From positions 39,929-103,928 of the forward strand of contig JAGWGB010000004.1 of NCBI GenBank assembly GCA_028867595.1: a stretch of 64,000 nucleotides of DNA. Reading direction: 5' to 3'. The DNA comes from Nitrososphaerota archaeon (GTDB lineage Archaea > Thermoproteota > Nitrososphaeria > Nitrososphaerales > Nitrosopumilaceae). The notes beneath the pieces are model-generated. The model saw only the letters and a list, made by a program, of their open reading frames with translations, ran no database searches and was not told where the DNA came from. How positions within the stretch are numbered: position 1 is the first letter of the stretch; each line of letters begins with the position of its first letter. The position numbers and the translations under genes were made by a program. Shown here piece by piece: positions 7,969 to 16,089 of this stretch.

Positions 7969-8094
7969 TCAGTCCTTATCTTTTGGATTGTCTTCATCAT
8001 ATTCCTCATCCAAGTACTCTACTTGTTCCTCTTCGTCTTCTGTTGTTTCATCCAGAAACTCTCCTTCCTTTGTTCTTACCTGTTTGTCAGTCAA
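7969..8094 (-). CDS. Very acidic 41-residue protein
   Basis: A short frame from TTG 8094 encodes 41 residues, of which nearly half are D or E, with the blocks ETTEDEEEQVEYLDEEYDED and a lysine-containing end PKDKD. Such composition in frame, with stops flanking it on the same strand, is not expected by chance in AT-rich DNA. No ATG is available in frame. It might be a nucleic-acid mimic or a chaperone-like tail protein, which is speculation. Confidence 0.4.
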   Translation of the reverse strand: MTDKQVRTKEGEFLDETTEDEEEQVEYLDEEYDEDNPKDKD

Positions 8095-8157
8095 TGTATG
8101 GAATTACTAAAAACATGGACAAATGAATACCTTGCTGTATTCCTGGCTTGCAACAAG

Positions 8158-8502
8158 TTATTTTTTCATATATTCTTGCAAAAATACGGCATTGTTATGT
8201 TCTGTATCCTTTGCGGCATAAAGAAGTGTTATCTTTTTCTTTTCTTTTTCTATGGCTCGTAACTTTGATATGGCATCTTTTTTCCCGTTCAATTCTTTTT
8301 GATACCTACTCTTGAAATCCTGCCATTTTTTTGGATCATGGGAAAACCACTTTCTTAGAGCATCGCTTGGAGCTATCTCTTTTAGCCACATGTCTATCCT
8401 GGCTGATTCCTTTGACAATCCACGCGGCCACAACCTATCAATCAGTATTCTAAAGCCATCTTGGTCAGAAAAAGACTCGTAGGCTCGCTTTATCTTGATC
8501 AA
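8158..8502 (-). CDS. DUF488 (YeaO-like) protein
   Basis: 114 residues with the family hallmarks [14 protein letters not shown], then [20 protein letters not shown] and a C-terminal [21 protein letters not shown]488 proteins of this short type are widespread in bacteria and archaea; the fold is known but the reaction is not. Full length for the short subfamily. It lies 19 bp after the alpha/beta hydrolase on the same strand and may share its transcript. Confidence 0.85.
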   Translation of the reverse strand: MIKIKRAYESFSDQDGFRILIDRLWPRGLSKESARIDMWLKEIAPSDALRKWFSHDPKKWQDFKSRYQKELNGKKDAISKLRAIEKEKKKITLLYAAKDTEHNNAVFLQEYMKK

Positions 8503-8521
8503 GGGTTAATTGTAATTGTTC

Positions 8522-9310
8522 TTACTTGGATAAAAAGTCAAGCACAAGTTTAGAAAATTCAAAAGGCCTTTCTTCATACGGTATGTGACCGCATCCATCC
8601 ATTATAACCAGTTCACAGTTTGGAATTGATGAGGCAAAATCTTTTGAATATTCTACTGGGATCATCTTGTCATTGCTTCCCCATATGAGCAGTGTTGGGA
8701 TCTTGATATGGCCAAGTTTTTCTGATATGGCAGGTGAATTTTTCATCCCTAAAAGCGTGGAGAGAAAAACCATCTTTGCATTGTGTCTTTCCATGCTTGA
8801 GATAAAGTTCTCAACAGATTTGGAGTTTATCTCTGTGTTTTTTCCTGACATCATTTGATAAGCCAACTTGACAGATTCAGGAGTGGGATGCAGCGCAGCC
8901 ATGATATATGCATCAAGAACTGGGGTGGATTTTTTCATGATTCCTGCAGGAGAAGACAAGACAATTTTTTTAATCCGGGGGTTTTGTGCGGCTGCACACT
9001 CTGCCACAACCTCGCCTCCAAGCGAAGTGCCTATCATGAATACATTTTGCAGTGACAACACTTTTAGAAACTCAAGCATGGTTTCCCTGAAAAGATCTGC
9101 TGTGTAATCTATCTGCGGCTTGTCGCTTTGGCCATATCCTATCAAGTCTGGTGCGATTACGCGATATTTTTTACTCAATAATGGAATTAAAGGAAGCCAT
9201 CTTTCTGCCATTCCGCCAAGACCGTGGAGCAAAACAACAGTACCATCCGAATGTCCTTCTTCAAGATATCTTATCTTGTTTCCATTTATTGTGGCATAAT
9301 TTTCTTGCAT
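8522..9310 (-). CDS. Alpha/beta hydrolase (PHA-island esterase candidate)
   Basis: 262 residues with a complete hydrolase triad: oxyanion motif LLHGLGGMAERW, nucleophile in G-T-S-L-G-G-E (about Ser95), acid in W-G-S-N-D-K and histidine in G-C-G-H-I-P. The size and the RVIAPDLIGYGQSDKP stretch match esterases and C-C hydrolases of the MhpC/BphD type. It is a clear paralogue of the gene at 12542; the two bracket the PHA genes, so a role in releasing or trimming hydroxyacyl esters is reasonable but inferred. It lacks a signal peptide and acts in the cytoplasm. Confidence 0.8.
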   Translation of the reverse strand: MQENYATINGNKIRYLEEGHSDGTVVLLHGLGGMAERWLPLIPLLSKKYRVIAPDLIGYGQSDKPQIDYTADLFRETMLEFLKVLSLQNVFMIGTSLGGEVVAECAAAQNPRIKKIVLSSPAGIMKKSTPVLDAYIMAALHPTPESVKLAYQMMSGKNTEINSKSVENFISSMERHNAKMVFLSTLLGMKNSPAISEKLGHIKIPTLLIWGSNDKMIPVEYSKDFASSIPNCELVIMDGCGHIPYEERPFEFSKLVLDFLSK

Positions 9311-9402
9311 GCCTGAGTTGGGTGTGATGCATTGTGAGATAAGCTTTTGTTGTTATTACATTTGGCAATTATTCAATCAAGTCTTGACAAATGAAAATGA
9401 AT

Positions 9403-9843
9403 CTAAGATCCAGATTTTTTGATAAAATCAAGTGAGCCTGAAAGCATTTTCGAATAATAGCCAAGCATCAGATGTATGTACATGTCAAGCGTCTTGACTG
9501 CCGACACTTGAATCTGCATGTATGTCTGCTGTATGTTGTTTGCCATTTCTATTTGGGTTATTGTCGACTTGGTGGCCATCTTGGAATATGTCTCAAATGC
9601 CTGCAGTACTTTTTGGTCTATTCCCATCTTGGACAAGATCTCATTTTCTGCAATATTGCAAGCTCCGAAAAGGTCCTGAAGTGAGTGAAGGCATTCGGTA
9701 TAAAAGTCCGAGTATATCTCCATGTTTGCAGGCAAGAGAGATTCCATCTTGTCAATTACACTGTTGGCATTTGCGTGCATGATGTCGCATACTGATATGT
9801 CCTGTACATTGTCTGTCTTCTCTAGAGTTTTCTTTTGTGCCAT
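9403..9843 (-). CDS. Phasin-like helical protein
   Basis: 146 residues without any beta structure: long amphipathic helices with many M, Q and A residues (ITQIEMANNIQQTYMQIQ, LMLGYYSKMLSGSLDF). Length and texture match phasins, the proteins that coat PHA granules. It is transcribed divergently from phaE with 171 bp between them, which supports the role. Sequence similarity among phasins is weak, so the call rests on texture plus context. Confidence 0.55.
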   Translation of the reverse strand: MAQKKTLEKTDNVQDISVCDIMHANANSVIDKMESLLPANMEIYSDFYTECLHSLQDLFGACNIAENEILSKMGIDQKVLQAFETYSKMATKSTITQIEMANNIQQTYMQIQVSAVKTLDMYIHLMLGYYSKMLSGSLDFIKKSGS

Positions 9844-9919
9844 CGTATGATATCATAGGTGCAAGGTTTCTTTTAATGATTTGTGAGTTTAAGATAAAAC
9901 TTGAAATGTTAACATGAGT

Positions 9920-9946
9920 GTCTCATTGTTCATTTATTGATGAGAC
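9920..9946. promoter_or_regulatory. Inverted repeat in the phasin-phaE divergent promoter
   Basis: GTCTCAT and ATGAGAC form a 7-bp inverted repeat with a 13-nt spacer, followed by a short T run. It could be an operator or a weak hairpin for a transcript entering from the left. Confidence 0.35.
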
Positions 9947-9955
9947 GTTTTTAGC

Positions 9956-9977
9956 TTGCGACAAAACCATGTCGCAA
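9956..9977. promoter_or_regulatory. Candidate operator just upstream of the phaE TATA box
   Basis: TTGCGACA and TGTCGCAA form a perfect 8-bp inverted repeat with a 6-nt spacer. It ends 3 bp before the TATA-like CTATAAG (9981-9987) that serves phaE, an ideal place for a repressor or activator of PHA synthesis. The GC-richness of the arms stands out against the local AT-rich sequence. Confidence 0.5.
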
Positions 9978-10014
9978 TCTCTATAAGCTGTAGGTACTAT
10001 CATAACATACTAAA

Positions 10015-10593
10015 ATGAGTTCTACGGAAAATTTCAAAAAATCACAAGAATACTACAAGCACGTATCTCTATTTTGGACTGATTTGCTTTCTCTCATGTC
10101 AAGCAGGCCACAGTCACTCATGTCTACAGGGCCTTTTCGAAAACTTGGCGTTAATGCCAAAAAAGTGAATACGGAAATGATAGAGATAAACCAAGAATTG
10201 ACAGAGTTTAACGCTAGGCTTGCAGAATATTACAAGCAACTAATCGATACATGGAACGAGGCACAAAAGCAGTTTTCCAAAAAAGTGCCAGAAATTCCAA
10301 CGGATACCGAACATCTCGATTCCACAAAACGCATTTGGATAGATATCTTTGAAAACTATTTTACACGCCTTTTTGATTCTTCTGAATTTGCAGAAAATTT
10401 TGGGAAAATGGTATCAAGCGAACTTGAGCTTGCAAAGCGCTGGAATAACATAACATCGCTCATGCTAGAGTCTGCCAGCATGCCTACAAAGAACGAGGTT
10501 GATGAACTGTACAAAGAATTACACTTGTTGCGAAAAAGAGTTGCCAAACTTGAAAAAATAGCTAATCATGGAGGAAGCAGAAATGACAAGTGA
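10015..10593 (+). CDS. phaE: Class III PHA synthase subunit PhaE
   Basis: 192 residues, helical throughout, with the C-terminal region KNEVDELYKELHLLRKRVAKLEK that resembles the end of archaeal and class III bacterial PhaE. PhaE has no catalytic residues; it binds PhaC and is needed for its activity and granule formation. It precedes phaC and overlaps it by 11 bp, the usual phaE-phaC order. ATG 10015 lies about 31 nt below TATA-like CTATAAG. Family texture is loose; the tight coupling to phaC makes the call firm. Confidence 0.8.
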   Translation: MSSTENFKKSQEYYKHVSLFWTDLLSLMSSRPQSLMSTGPFRKLGVNAKKVNTEMIEINQELTEFNARLAEYYKQLIDTWNEAQKQFSKKVPEIPTDTEHLDSTKRIWIDIFENYFTRLFDSSEFAENFGKMVSSELELAKRWNNITSLMLESASMPTKNEVDELYKELHLLRKRVAKLEKIANHGGSRNDK

Positions 10594-11653
10594 GCTTAAG
10601 ATAGATCCAAAGTTGTTGGAAGAATTTCTTCAGATGAACAAAAACATCCTGGAAGCGCCAAAGCTTGTTGCTGCACCTGACGAGATAAGCATGGAGATGA
10701 CTCCATATGATGTAGTATATACTGAGGGAAAGATGAGACTGCTTCACTTTAACTCTGATGTGAAAAAACAAGTCAAGACGCCGCTGTTGATAGCATATGC
10801 GTTGATCAACCGATATCACATACTGGACATACATCCACAGAAAAGCTGGGTTAGAAACATGTTGGAGCAAGGTCTTGATGTATACTTGATAGATTGGGGC
10901 ACGCCGACCAAGATGGATAGGTATCTTGGATTTGATGATTATGTGAACTATTACATGGACAACTGCATCGATTTTATTTTGAACGAATCATCAATTGAAA
11001 ATGTCTCGCTGCAAGGATATTGTACAGGTGGTACACTTGCTACAGTTTACACCGCGCTTCATCCTAAAAAGATACGAAACCTTGTTCTTACTGCTCCAGT
11101 AATAGATGGGAGCAAGGACAGCACTGTTGTGGCAAATCTTGCAAAGCACATCGATGTTGATATGATGGCAAATGTTGTTGGAAACGTTCCGCCTGAATTC
11201 ATGTATTATGTTTTTTCTATCCTCAAGCCATTTGAGCAAGGTCTTGAAAAATATAACCAGTTTTTCAAGAACATACACAATAAGGAATACGTTGAAAACT
11301 TTATTCGTGTGGAAAAATGGCTCAGTGACACGCCTCCAATCCCAGGTGAACTATACAGAGAATGGGTAAAAAATGTCTACCAAGACAACCTCTTGATAAG
11401 AAACCAGATGAATGTGGCAGGAAGGCAAGTTGACCTCAAAAACATATCCATGCCTGTATTTACGCAGGTTGCAGTAGGAGACCACCTTGTCTCACCAGAA
11501 TGCAGCATGCCTATCCATTATGCTGTATCCACAGATGACAAGACATTGAGAATCTACGCTACCGGTCACGTTGGAATGATAGCAAGTTCGTTTTCTCAGA
11601 AAAAGGTATTGCCAGAACTTGGTCTCTGGATAAAAGAAAGGTCGGAAAAATAA
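10583..11653 (+). CDS. phaC: Class III polyhydroxyalkanoate synthase catalytic subunit PhaC
   Basis: Polymerises (R)-3-hydroxyacyl-CoA into storage polyester. The lipase-like box reads G-Y-C-T-G-G, and with this start the triad is Cys147, Asp300 (V-G-D-H) and His329 (T-G-H-V), exactly two residues less than the Cys149/Asp302/His331 numbering known for Allochromatium PhaC. The stretch VYLIDWGTP is also family-typical. About 356 residues is the normal class III length. ATG 10583 is chosen over ATG 10568 because GGAGG (10570-10574) stands 8 nt before it, a good ribosome site inside the end of phaE. Ends 20 bp from a convergent phasin gene. Confidence 0.93.
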   Translation: MTSELKIDPKLLEEFLQMNKNILEAPKLVAAPDEISMEMTPYDVVYTEGKMRLLHFNSDVKKQVKTPLLIAYALINRYHILDIHPQKSWVRNMLEQGLDVYLIDWGTPTKMDRYLGFDDYVNYYMDNCIDFILNESSIENVSLQGYCTGGTLATVYTALHPKKIRNLVLTAPVIDGSKDSTVVANLAKHIDVDMMANVVGNVPPEFMYYVFSILKPFEQGLEKYNQFFKNIHNKEYVENFIRVEKWLSDTPPIPGELYREWVKNVYQDNLLIRNQMNVAGRQVDLKNISMPVFTQVAVGDHLVSPECSMPIHYAVSTDDKTLRIYATGHVGMIASSFSQKKVLPELGLWIKERSEK

Positions 11654-11673
11654 AAAAGGAATTCAGATACCAA

Positions 11674-12090
11674 CTAGTTTCTTGTTGGTGTCCATGCTGA
11701 GAACCATGATTGCAGTATGTTTGCGTTCATATCTGAAAATGCTCGTGTGTTGTCATTGAATGTTTTTACATTCTGTCTTACTGCATCTATTGTTGCAAGT
11801 ACTGCTTTGCTTTGAACTGAACTTGTCTTTACTATCTCCTCTGTTGCATCATTTACCGCTTTGAGGTATGCTGATGGTACGTTCGTAGATAGACCAGTTC
11901 TTGATGCGTATTCTTGGTGCATTGAAATTGCATTCTCGATTGTGTTCTTGCATGCTGTTGCATATTCCTGCTGCAGGTTGGTTACTGCTTGCAAGTACTG
12001 TGCTACATTTTTCTCTGCTTCGTCAAAGTATCTATTGACGTTCTGCTTGCATACTGAAAAGATCTCTTTTGTCTCTGTTGTCTTACTCAC
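11674..12090 (-). CDS. Phasin family protein
   Basis: 138 residues, wholly helical, with the phasin-like order: N-terminal VNRYFDEAEKNVAQYLQAV, a middle TIENAISMHQEYASRTG and a C-terminal KAVLATIDAVRQNVKTFNDN ending WFSAWTPTRN. Phasins coat PHA granules and control their number and size. Its ATG overlaps the stop of the phasin-AbrB fusion (ATGA at 12087-12090), so the two are made together from one mRNA. Confidence 0.7.
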   Translation of the reverse strand: MSKTTETKEIFSVCKQNVNRYFDEAEKNVAQYLQAVTNLQQEYATACKNTIENAISMHQEYASRTGLSTNVPSAYLKAVNDATEEIVKTSSVQSKAVLATIDAVRQNVKTFNDNTRAFSDMNANILQSWFSAWTPTRN

Positions 12091-12503
12091 TCTTTCACCC
12101 CCTCTTTTCGTTTCTTTCTTTCGACCGGAATCACTATCACCTGGACTAGGTCTTCCTCGTTTACACCAAGAGCCTCACGTTCGGCCTCTGGTATTGAGAT
12201 ACGACCATTGCTTCCAACTGTTGTCTTGAAAGTGCCCCACGATAACAGCGATGGTAGAAATTGTGATGGATTGAACAAGTTGTATGCCCCACCTTGCATG
12301 TTTGACATGTTTTGTACAAACTCAGATTGGGCCTTGACAGTTTTGTCAGACATCTCTTTTAACATGTTAAGAGGATTTTGTTGGTGGCTTTTGGCCATCA
12401 TATCGCCAAACGTCTTCATGAAATCCATCTGTGCCTTTCCGCTTCTCTGTATCCACTCGCGGAACATTTCAGCAGGATCATATTGGTTGTCATTACCAGT
12501 CAT
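12087..12503 (-). CDS. Phasin-like protein fused to an AbrB/SpoVT-type DNA-binding domain (PhaR-like)
   Basis: 138 residues. The first 90 are helical and phasin-like (EMFREWIQRSGKAQMDFMKT, MLKEMSDKTVKAQSEFVQNM). From about residue 92 follows a swapped-hairpin AbrB fold: TTVGSNGRISIPEAEREALG, then V-N-E-E-D-L-V-Q-V-I-V-I. AbrB-type regulators named PhaR control PHA genes in haloarchaea by sensing granules; here the granule-binding and DNA-binding parts appear to be in one chain, so free protein could repress and granule-bound protein could not (inference). ATG 12503 is 28 nt below a TATA box on the minus strand (plus 12527-12537); upstream extension of the frame is not protein-like. Confidence 0.75.
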   Translation of the reverse strand: MTGNDNQYDPAEMFREWIQRSGKAQMDFMKTFGDMMAKSHQQNPLNMLKEMSDKTVKAQSEFVQNMSNMQGGAYNLFNPSQFLPSLLSWGTFKTTVGSNGRISIPEAEREALGVNEEDLVQVIVIPVERKKRKEGVKE

Positions 12504-12519
12504 TGGTAAATATAACCAA
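12503..12519. promoter_or_regulatory. TTGGT/ACCAA inverted repeat at the start of the PhaR-like gene
   Basis: TTGGT (12503-12507) and ACCAA (12515-12519) are inverted with a 7-nt spacer, placed between the TATA box and the start codon of the phasin-AbrB gene. More half-sites of the same kind lie within 30 bp (TTGGTT near 12484, TTACCA near 12493). A repressor bound here would block initiation, which fits autoregulation. Confidence 0.45.
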
Positions 12520-12541
12520 TAAATGGTATTTAAATCTGCTG

Positions 12542-13339
12542 CTATTTGACCATGACTAGCCTTGAGCCTAGAAACTCTAATACTGAATCTGAGAATACGT
12601 CTGGAACCTCTACATGCGGCAAGTGGCCACACTCGTCCAGCTCCAAAAACGTGCAGTCCTTGATAGATGATACAAATTGGTCTGCATGTTGGATTGGTAT
12701 TACTTTGTCATGTTTTCCCCACATGACAAGGGTTGGAACCATTATTTTCTTGAGACTTTCTTCTATGTTGGAATTTTTGATTCCAAGCACAGACGAGATG
12801 AATGCAAGTTTGGCATTTGGCATGGACATTCTTTTTACAAAATCTGAGACAGTAAAGTCGTCTACCGTTCCTGATCTTGACATCATCTCAAATGCCTCTC
12901 TAGCGCTTGTGTGATTGGGATATAGGGCAGCCATCATGTATGCGTCAATTGCGGGAGTGGGAGACTTCATGGCTCCAGAAGGCGCTACCAACACTATCTT
13001 TTCTACGGAATCGTTTATGCTTGCGCAGTGAGCGGCAATCTGTCCTCCAAGCGATGTGCCCACAAGAATTGTTGACTTGAGGCCAGTACTGTTGATAAAG
13101 CCAGAAAGAAACTTGGCGAAAAAATCTATTGTGTAATCCTCTGATGGCTTGTCGCTGTAGCCAAAACCTATCATGTCTGGTGCAATAACTCTGTATTTGG
13201 AACTAAGACGAGGGATGACTTTGAGCCATCTTTCTGCAGATCCGCCCAATCCGTGGATCAAGATGATCGATTTATCTGACCTGCCCTCCTCAAGATATCT
13301 TATCTTGTGCCCCCAGACCTCTGCAAACTTGGTTTGCAA
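12542..13339 (-). CDS. Alpha/beta hydrolase, paralogue of the gene at 8522
   Basis: 265 residues with the triad in the same places: L-I-H-G-L-G-G-S-A-E-R-W, nucleophile G-T-S-L-G-G-Q, acid W-G-K-H-D-K and histidine E-C-G-H-L-P. It is similar to the hydrolase at 8522 along its whole length, pointing to an old duplication within or around the PHA island. TTG 13339 is the start; no better ATG is in frame. Likely substrate is a small ester or thioester; PHA oligomers are possible. It reads toward the PhaR-like gene with 38 bp between. Confidence 0.8.
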   Translation of the reverse strand: MQTKFAEVWGHKIRYLEEGRSDKSIILIHGLGGSAERWLKVIPRLSSKYRVIAPDMIGFGYSDKPSEDYTIDFFAKFLSGFINSTGLKSTILVGTSLGGQIAAHCASINDSVEKIVLVAPSGAMKSPTPAIDAYMMAALYPNHTSAREAFEMMSRSGTVDDFTVSDFVKRMSMPNAKLAFISSVLGIKNSNIEESLKKIMVPTLVMWGKHDKVIPIQHADQFVSSIKDCTFLELDECGHLPHVEVPDVFSDSVLEFLGSRLVMVK

Positions 13340-13415
13340 CTATATCTACGGATAAAACATCGATGATAAGTCTTTTTCGTTATAATCCTTTGACACAGTG
13401 TAAATTGTCTTTGGT

Positions 13416-14507
13416 CTATCCGCTTCTAGCAAGTGCCTCTTTTGCGTCCCTTTCGCCCCTATCTATCAATTCTTTGATTGTGGCAAGCGAAAAGTCGGCA
13501 TCTTCGAAGAGAAAATGGATATGTTCACGGCGCTGTATCCTAATTATTTGATCTATTATTCCGCCACGGTCAGAGGCAAGTTTTTGGTATTCTTTCTCAA
13601 GTTGTCCAAGCCTTGACTTTGCCTTTTCGTCAAGTGATGATGTGGTAAGTATGTCATGCATCTCGCGTATTATCTTGAGGTAGCGCGTCACTATCTTTGA
13701 CATGTGTACGTTATGCTCTGTCTTGTCAGCGTACATAATGTCCCTTGCTCTGTGCCACACCTCGAACATGTTGTTTGGAATCTCGTGCTGGTCTCTTGGA
13801 AATAGGTCTACGACGTATACTTTTTTATCATACTTTGGAGACGCGTTGATTACTTCACGCAGAGGAGTGTTGCTCAAAAGCGTCCCATCCCAAAGGTACT
13901 TTCCGCTCTTCTGTGTCCATGCTATGCCATAGAATGGATATCCTGCACTTGCAAGTACATGCTCTGCCTCGATTTTGTCATACTTGCTGTCAAAGACAGA
14001 AGGCTTTGCATTCTGAATGTCAGTTGATGAAACTATCAATCTTGGCTTTTTTGGATCCTGAATTTTTTGAAAATCGACATATTGGTTTAGTGTGTTTTTG
14101 AGTGGCGTTATATCATACAAGTACTGCCAAAAATATGGTGTAAAATAGTCTGGGCTTGGCAAGAACCATCTTGGAAAAAACGCCTTGGGGTTTCCAAAAA
14201 TAGCGGAATAGGCTGATGCAAAGTATGGTCTAATCTCATCAGGCAGTCCGGGAGGCGTGACACCCTCTGACAAGTCAAGCCAAAACTCTTCTAGCGCTCT
14301 TGCGGGTTCGTCACTCTTACTTCCAGTGATGATTGATGCATTGATTGCACCAATTGAGGTTCCGGCAACAATATCAAACTTGATTCCATGTCTATCCAAT
14401 GCCTTGTAAACTCCACATTCGTAGGCACCAAGAGACCCGCCTCCTTGCAAAATAAGAACTGTCTCAAAATGTAACGACTGTTTTTCTTTGGAAGAAAGAG
14501 ACTGCAT
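13416..14507 (-). CDS. Patatin-like phospholipase with DUF3734-type C terminus
   Basis: 363 residues. The oxyanion loop Q-G-G-G-S-L-G-A-Y-E-C-G, the serine motif G-T-S-I-G-A (about Ser49) and the catalytic aspartate in W-D-G-T-L-L-S-N-T-P-L define a patatin acyl hydrolase. The region after residue 210 (VYVVDLFPRDQHEIPNNMFE to the IIRIQRREHIHFLFEDADFS segment) matches the DUF3734 extension. In bacteria such proteins often sit beside PHB genes. Here it may deacylate lipids of the granule surface or PHA itself (inference from context). Confidence 0.82.
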   Translation of the reverse strand: MQSLSSKEKQSLHFETVLILQGGGSLGAYECGVYKALDRHGIKFDIVAGTSIGAINASIITGSKSDEPARALEEFWLDLSEGVTPPGLPDEIRPYFASAYSAIFGNPKAFFPRWFLPSPDYFTPYFWQYLYDITPLKNTLNQYVDFQKIQDPKKPRLIVSSTDIQNAKPSVFDSKYDKIEAEHVLASAGYPFYGIAWTQKSGKYLWDGTLLSNTPLREVINASPKYDKKVYVVDLFPRDQHEIPNNMFEVWHRARDIMYADKTEHNVHMSKIVTRYLKIIREMHDILTTSSLDEKAKSRLGQLEKEYQKLASDRGGIIDQIIRIQRREHIHFLFEDADFSLATIKELIDRGERDAKEALARSG

Positions 14508-14586
14508 CTGGCATTCAATTCTTTATCAAAATATTAAAAGCTTTGAAAGATTGCAAATTATTCATTTGCACGGTGCACTTGGAAGA

Positions 14587-14593
14587 TTATATA
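14587..14593 (+). promoter_or_regulatory. TATA box of the aldehyde dehydrogenase gene
   Basis: TTATATA is centred 26 nt above ATG 14616, so transcription should begin at or next to the start codon. This sets the start at 14616 rather than TTG 14601. Confidence 0.6.
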
Positions 14594-14615
14594 CCTGACT
14601 TTGTCTTATCTCTGT

Positions 14616-16001
14616 ATGGCAATCACAACAATCAACCCTGCAACAGAACAAGTACTTGCACATTATGATGTGATAAAAAAAGAAGAACTTGACAAAAAAA
14701 TAGAAAACGCAAAAAAGACGTTTTCTAGCTGGAAAGCAGATATCAAAAAAAGATCAGATTTTCTTAACATATTTGCAGACACTCTTCGAAAGAACAAGCA
14801 ACACCTTGCACTTACTGCAACAAAAGAGATGGGAAAAGCAATCAAAGAATCTCTCTCTGAAGTTGAAAAGTGTGCATGGGTGATGGAGTTTTATGCAGAC
14901 AACGGTGCGACGTTTCTTCATGACGAATCGATAAACACGGATGCTCGAAAGAGCTTTATCGCATTTGAGCCAGTAGGTGTAATAGGAAGTATAATGCCGT
15001 GGAACTTTCCATACTGGCAGGCCTTGAGATTTGCTGCACCATCTCTGATGGCAGGAAATACTGTGGTGCTAAAACCTGCAAGTGCAACAATGCAATGCGG
15101 TATCGAAATTGAGAACATGTTTCAGAAAGCGGGATTGCCACAAGGCGTTTTTCAGACAGCAATTGCAGATTCTGTCATGGCAGAACAACTCATAGACTCT
15201 GTCAATGCAGTAACATTTACGGGAAGTAATGTGGCAGGCGCCAAAGTTGGACAACGGGCAACATCACAGGTGAAAAAATGTGTCTTGGAGCTTGGGGGCA
15301 GCGATCCCTTCATTGTATGTCATGACGCTGACGTGGAAAAGGCATCTGCTGGAGCAGTAAAAGGGAGATTTATCAACTGTGGGCAAAGCTGTATTGCATC
15401 AAAGAGGTTTTTTGTAACAAAAAATCTTGCCAAAGAATTTATCGAAAAGTTTGTGCAAAAAACAGAAAAACTTCGTGTCGGGGATCCAATGTCTGAAGAT
15501 ACTGACATGGGACCAATGGTAAATTCTGCAGGACTAGAAAAGATTGAAGCACTTGTCAAGGACGCCGTAGACAAGGGAGCTGAGATACTCACTGGCGGGA
15601 AGAGGCTTGGTACAAAGGGATATTTTTTCAGCCCCACCATACTTGGAAACGTCACACCAAAGATGCGCATAGCACAAGAAGAAGCGTTTGGGCCTGTTGC
15701 GCCAGTTACAGTTGTGGAGGACGAGATGCACGCGATAAAGTTTGCAAACGAGTCGCAGTATGGGCTTGGTGCAAGCATATGGACACAGGATCTTGCCAAT
15801 GCAGACAAACTATCAAGAATGGTCGAGTCTGGAATCATAACTGTAAACAACGTAGTCATATCTGATCCTAGAATACCGTTTGGCGGAGTAAAACAGAGCG
15901 GCTTTGGGCGAGAACTATCAAGATACGGGATGCTGGAGTTTGTCAACATCAAGTCTGTTCGATTCTATGACAACTTGACGGTACAACACCATGTAGAATG
16001 A
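14616..16001 (+). CDS. Aldehyde dehydrogenase, succinate-semialdehyde dehydrogenase type
   Basis: 461 residues, full length for the family. Visible motifs are P-W-N-F-P-Y-W-Q (cofactor site), K-P-A-S-A-T, the F-T-G-S-N-V nucleotide loop, general base in L-E-L-G-G-S-D-P and catalytic Cys in G-Q-S-C-I-A-S-K-R. The closest named group is NAD(P)-dependent succinate-semialdehyde dehydrogenase (GabD/Sad). In thaumarchaea, succinic and malonic semialdehydes are intermediates of the 3-hydroxypropionate/4-hydroxybutyrate carbon cycle, so a role there or in feeding 4-hydroxybutyrate units toward polymer is possible. Reads away from the patatin gene. Confidence 0.85.
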   Translation: MAITTINPATEQVLAHYDVIKKEELDKKIENAKKTFSSWKADIKKRSDFLNIFADTLRKNKQHLALTATKEMGKAIKESLSEVEKCAWVMEFYADNGATFLHDESINTDARKSFIAFEPVGVIGSIMPWNFPYWQALRFAAPSLMAGNTVVLKPASATMQCGIEIENMFQKAGLPQGVFQTAIADSVMAEQLIDSVNAVTFTGSNVAGAKVGQRATSQVKKCVLELGGSDPFIVCHDADVEKASAGAVKGRFINCGQSCIASKRFFVTKNLAKEFIEKFVQKTEKLRVGDPMSEDTDMGPMVNSAGLEKIEALVKDAVDKGAEILTGGKRLGTKGYFFSPTILGNVTPKMRIAQEEAFGPVAPVTVVEDEMHAIKFANESQYGLGASIWTQDLANADKLSRMVESGIITVNNVVISDPRIPFGGVKQSGFGRELSRYGMLEFVNIKSVRFYDNLTVQHHVE

Positions 16002-16089
16002 TCTTTTCGCAAACCTCTTAGATTTATCATTGCAAGCTAGTGCACCAAATTGCATGCATCTTTTAGTACAATAATGACCATATTAGTTC

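Noticed and set aside
12504..12632. Upstream extension of the PhaR-like gene to 12632
   Set aside because: The extra 43 residues lie upstream of a good TATA box and overlap the next hydrolase gene; the leaderless ATG 12503 is better supported.
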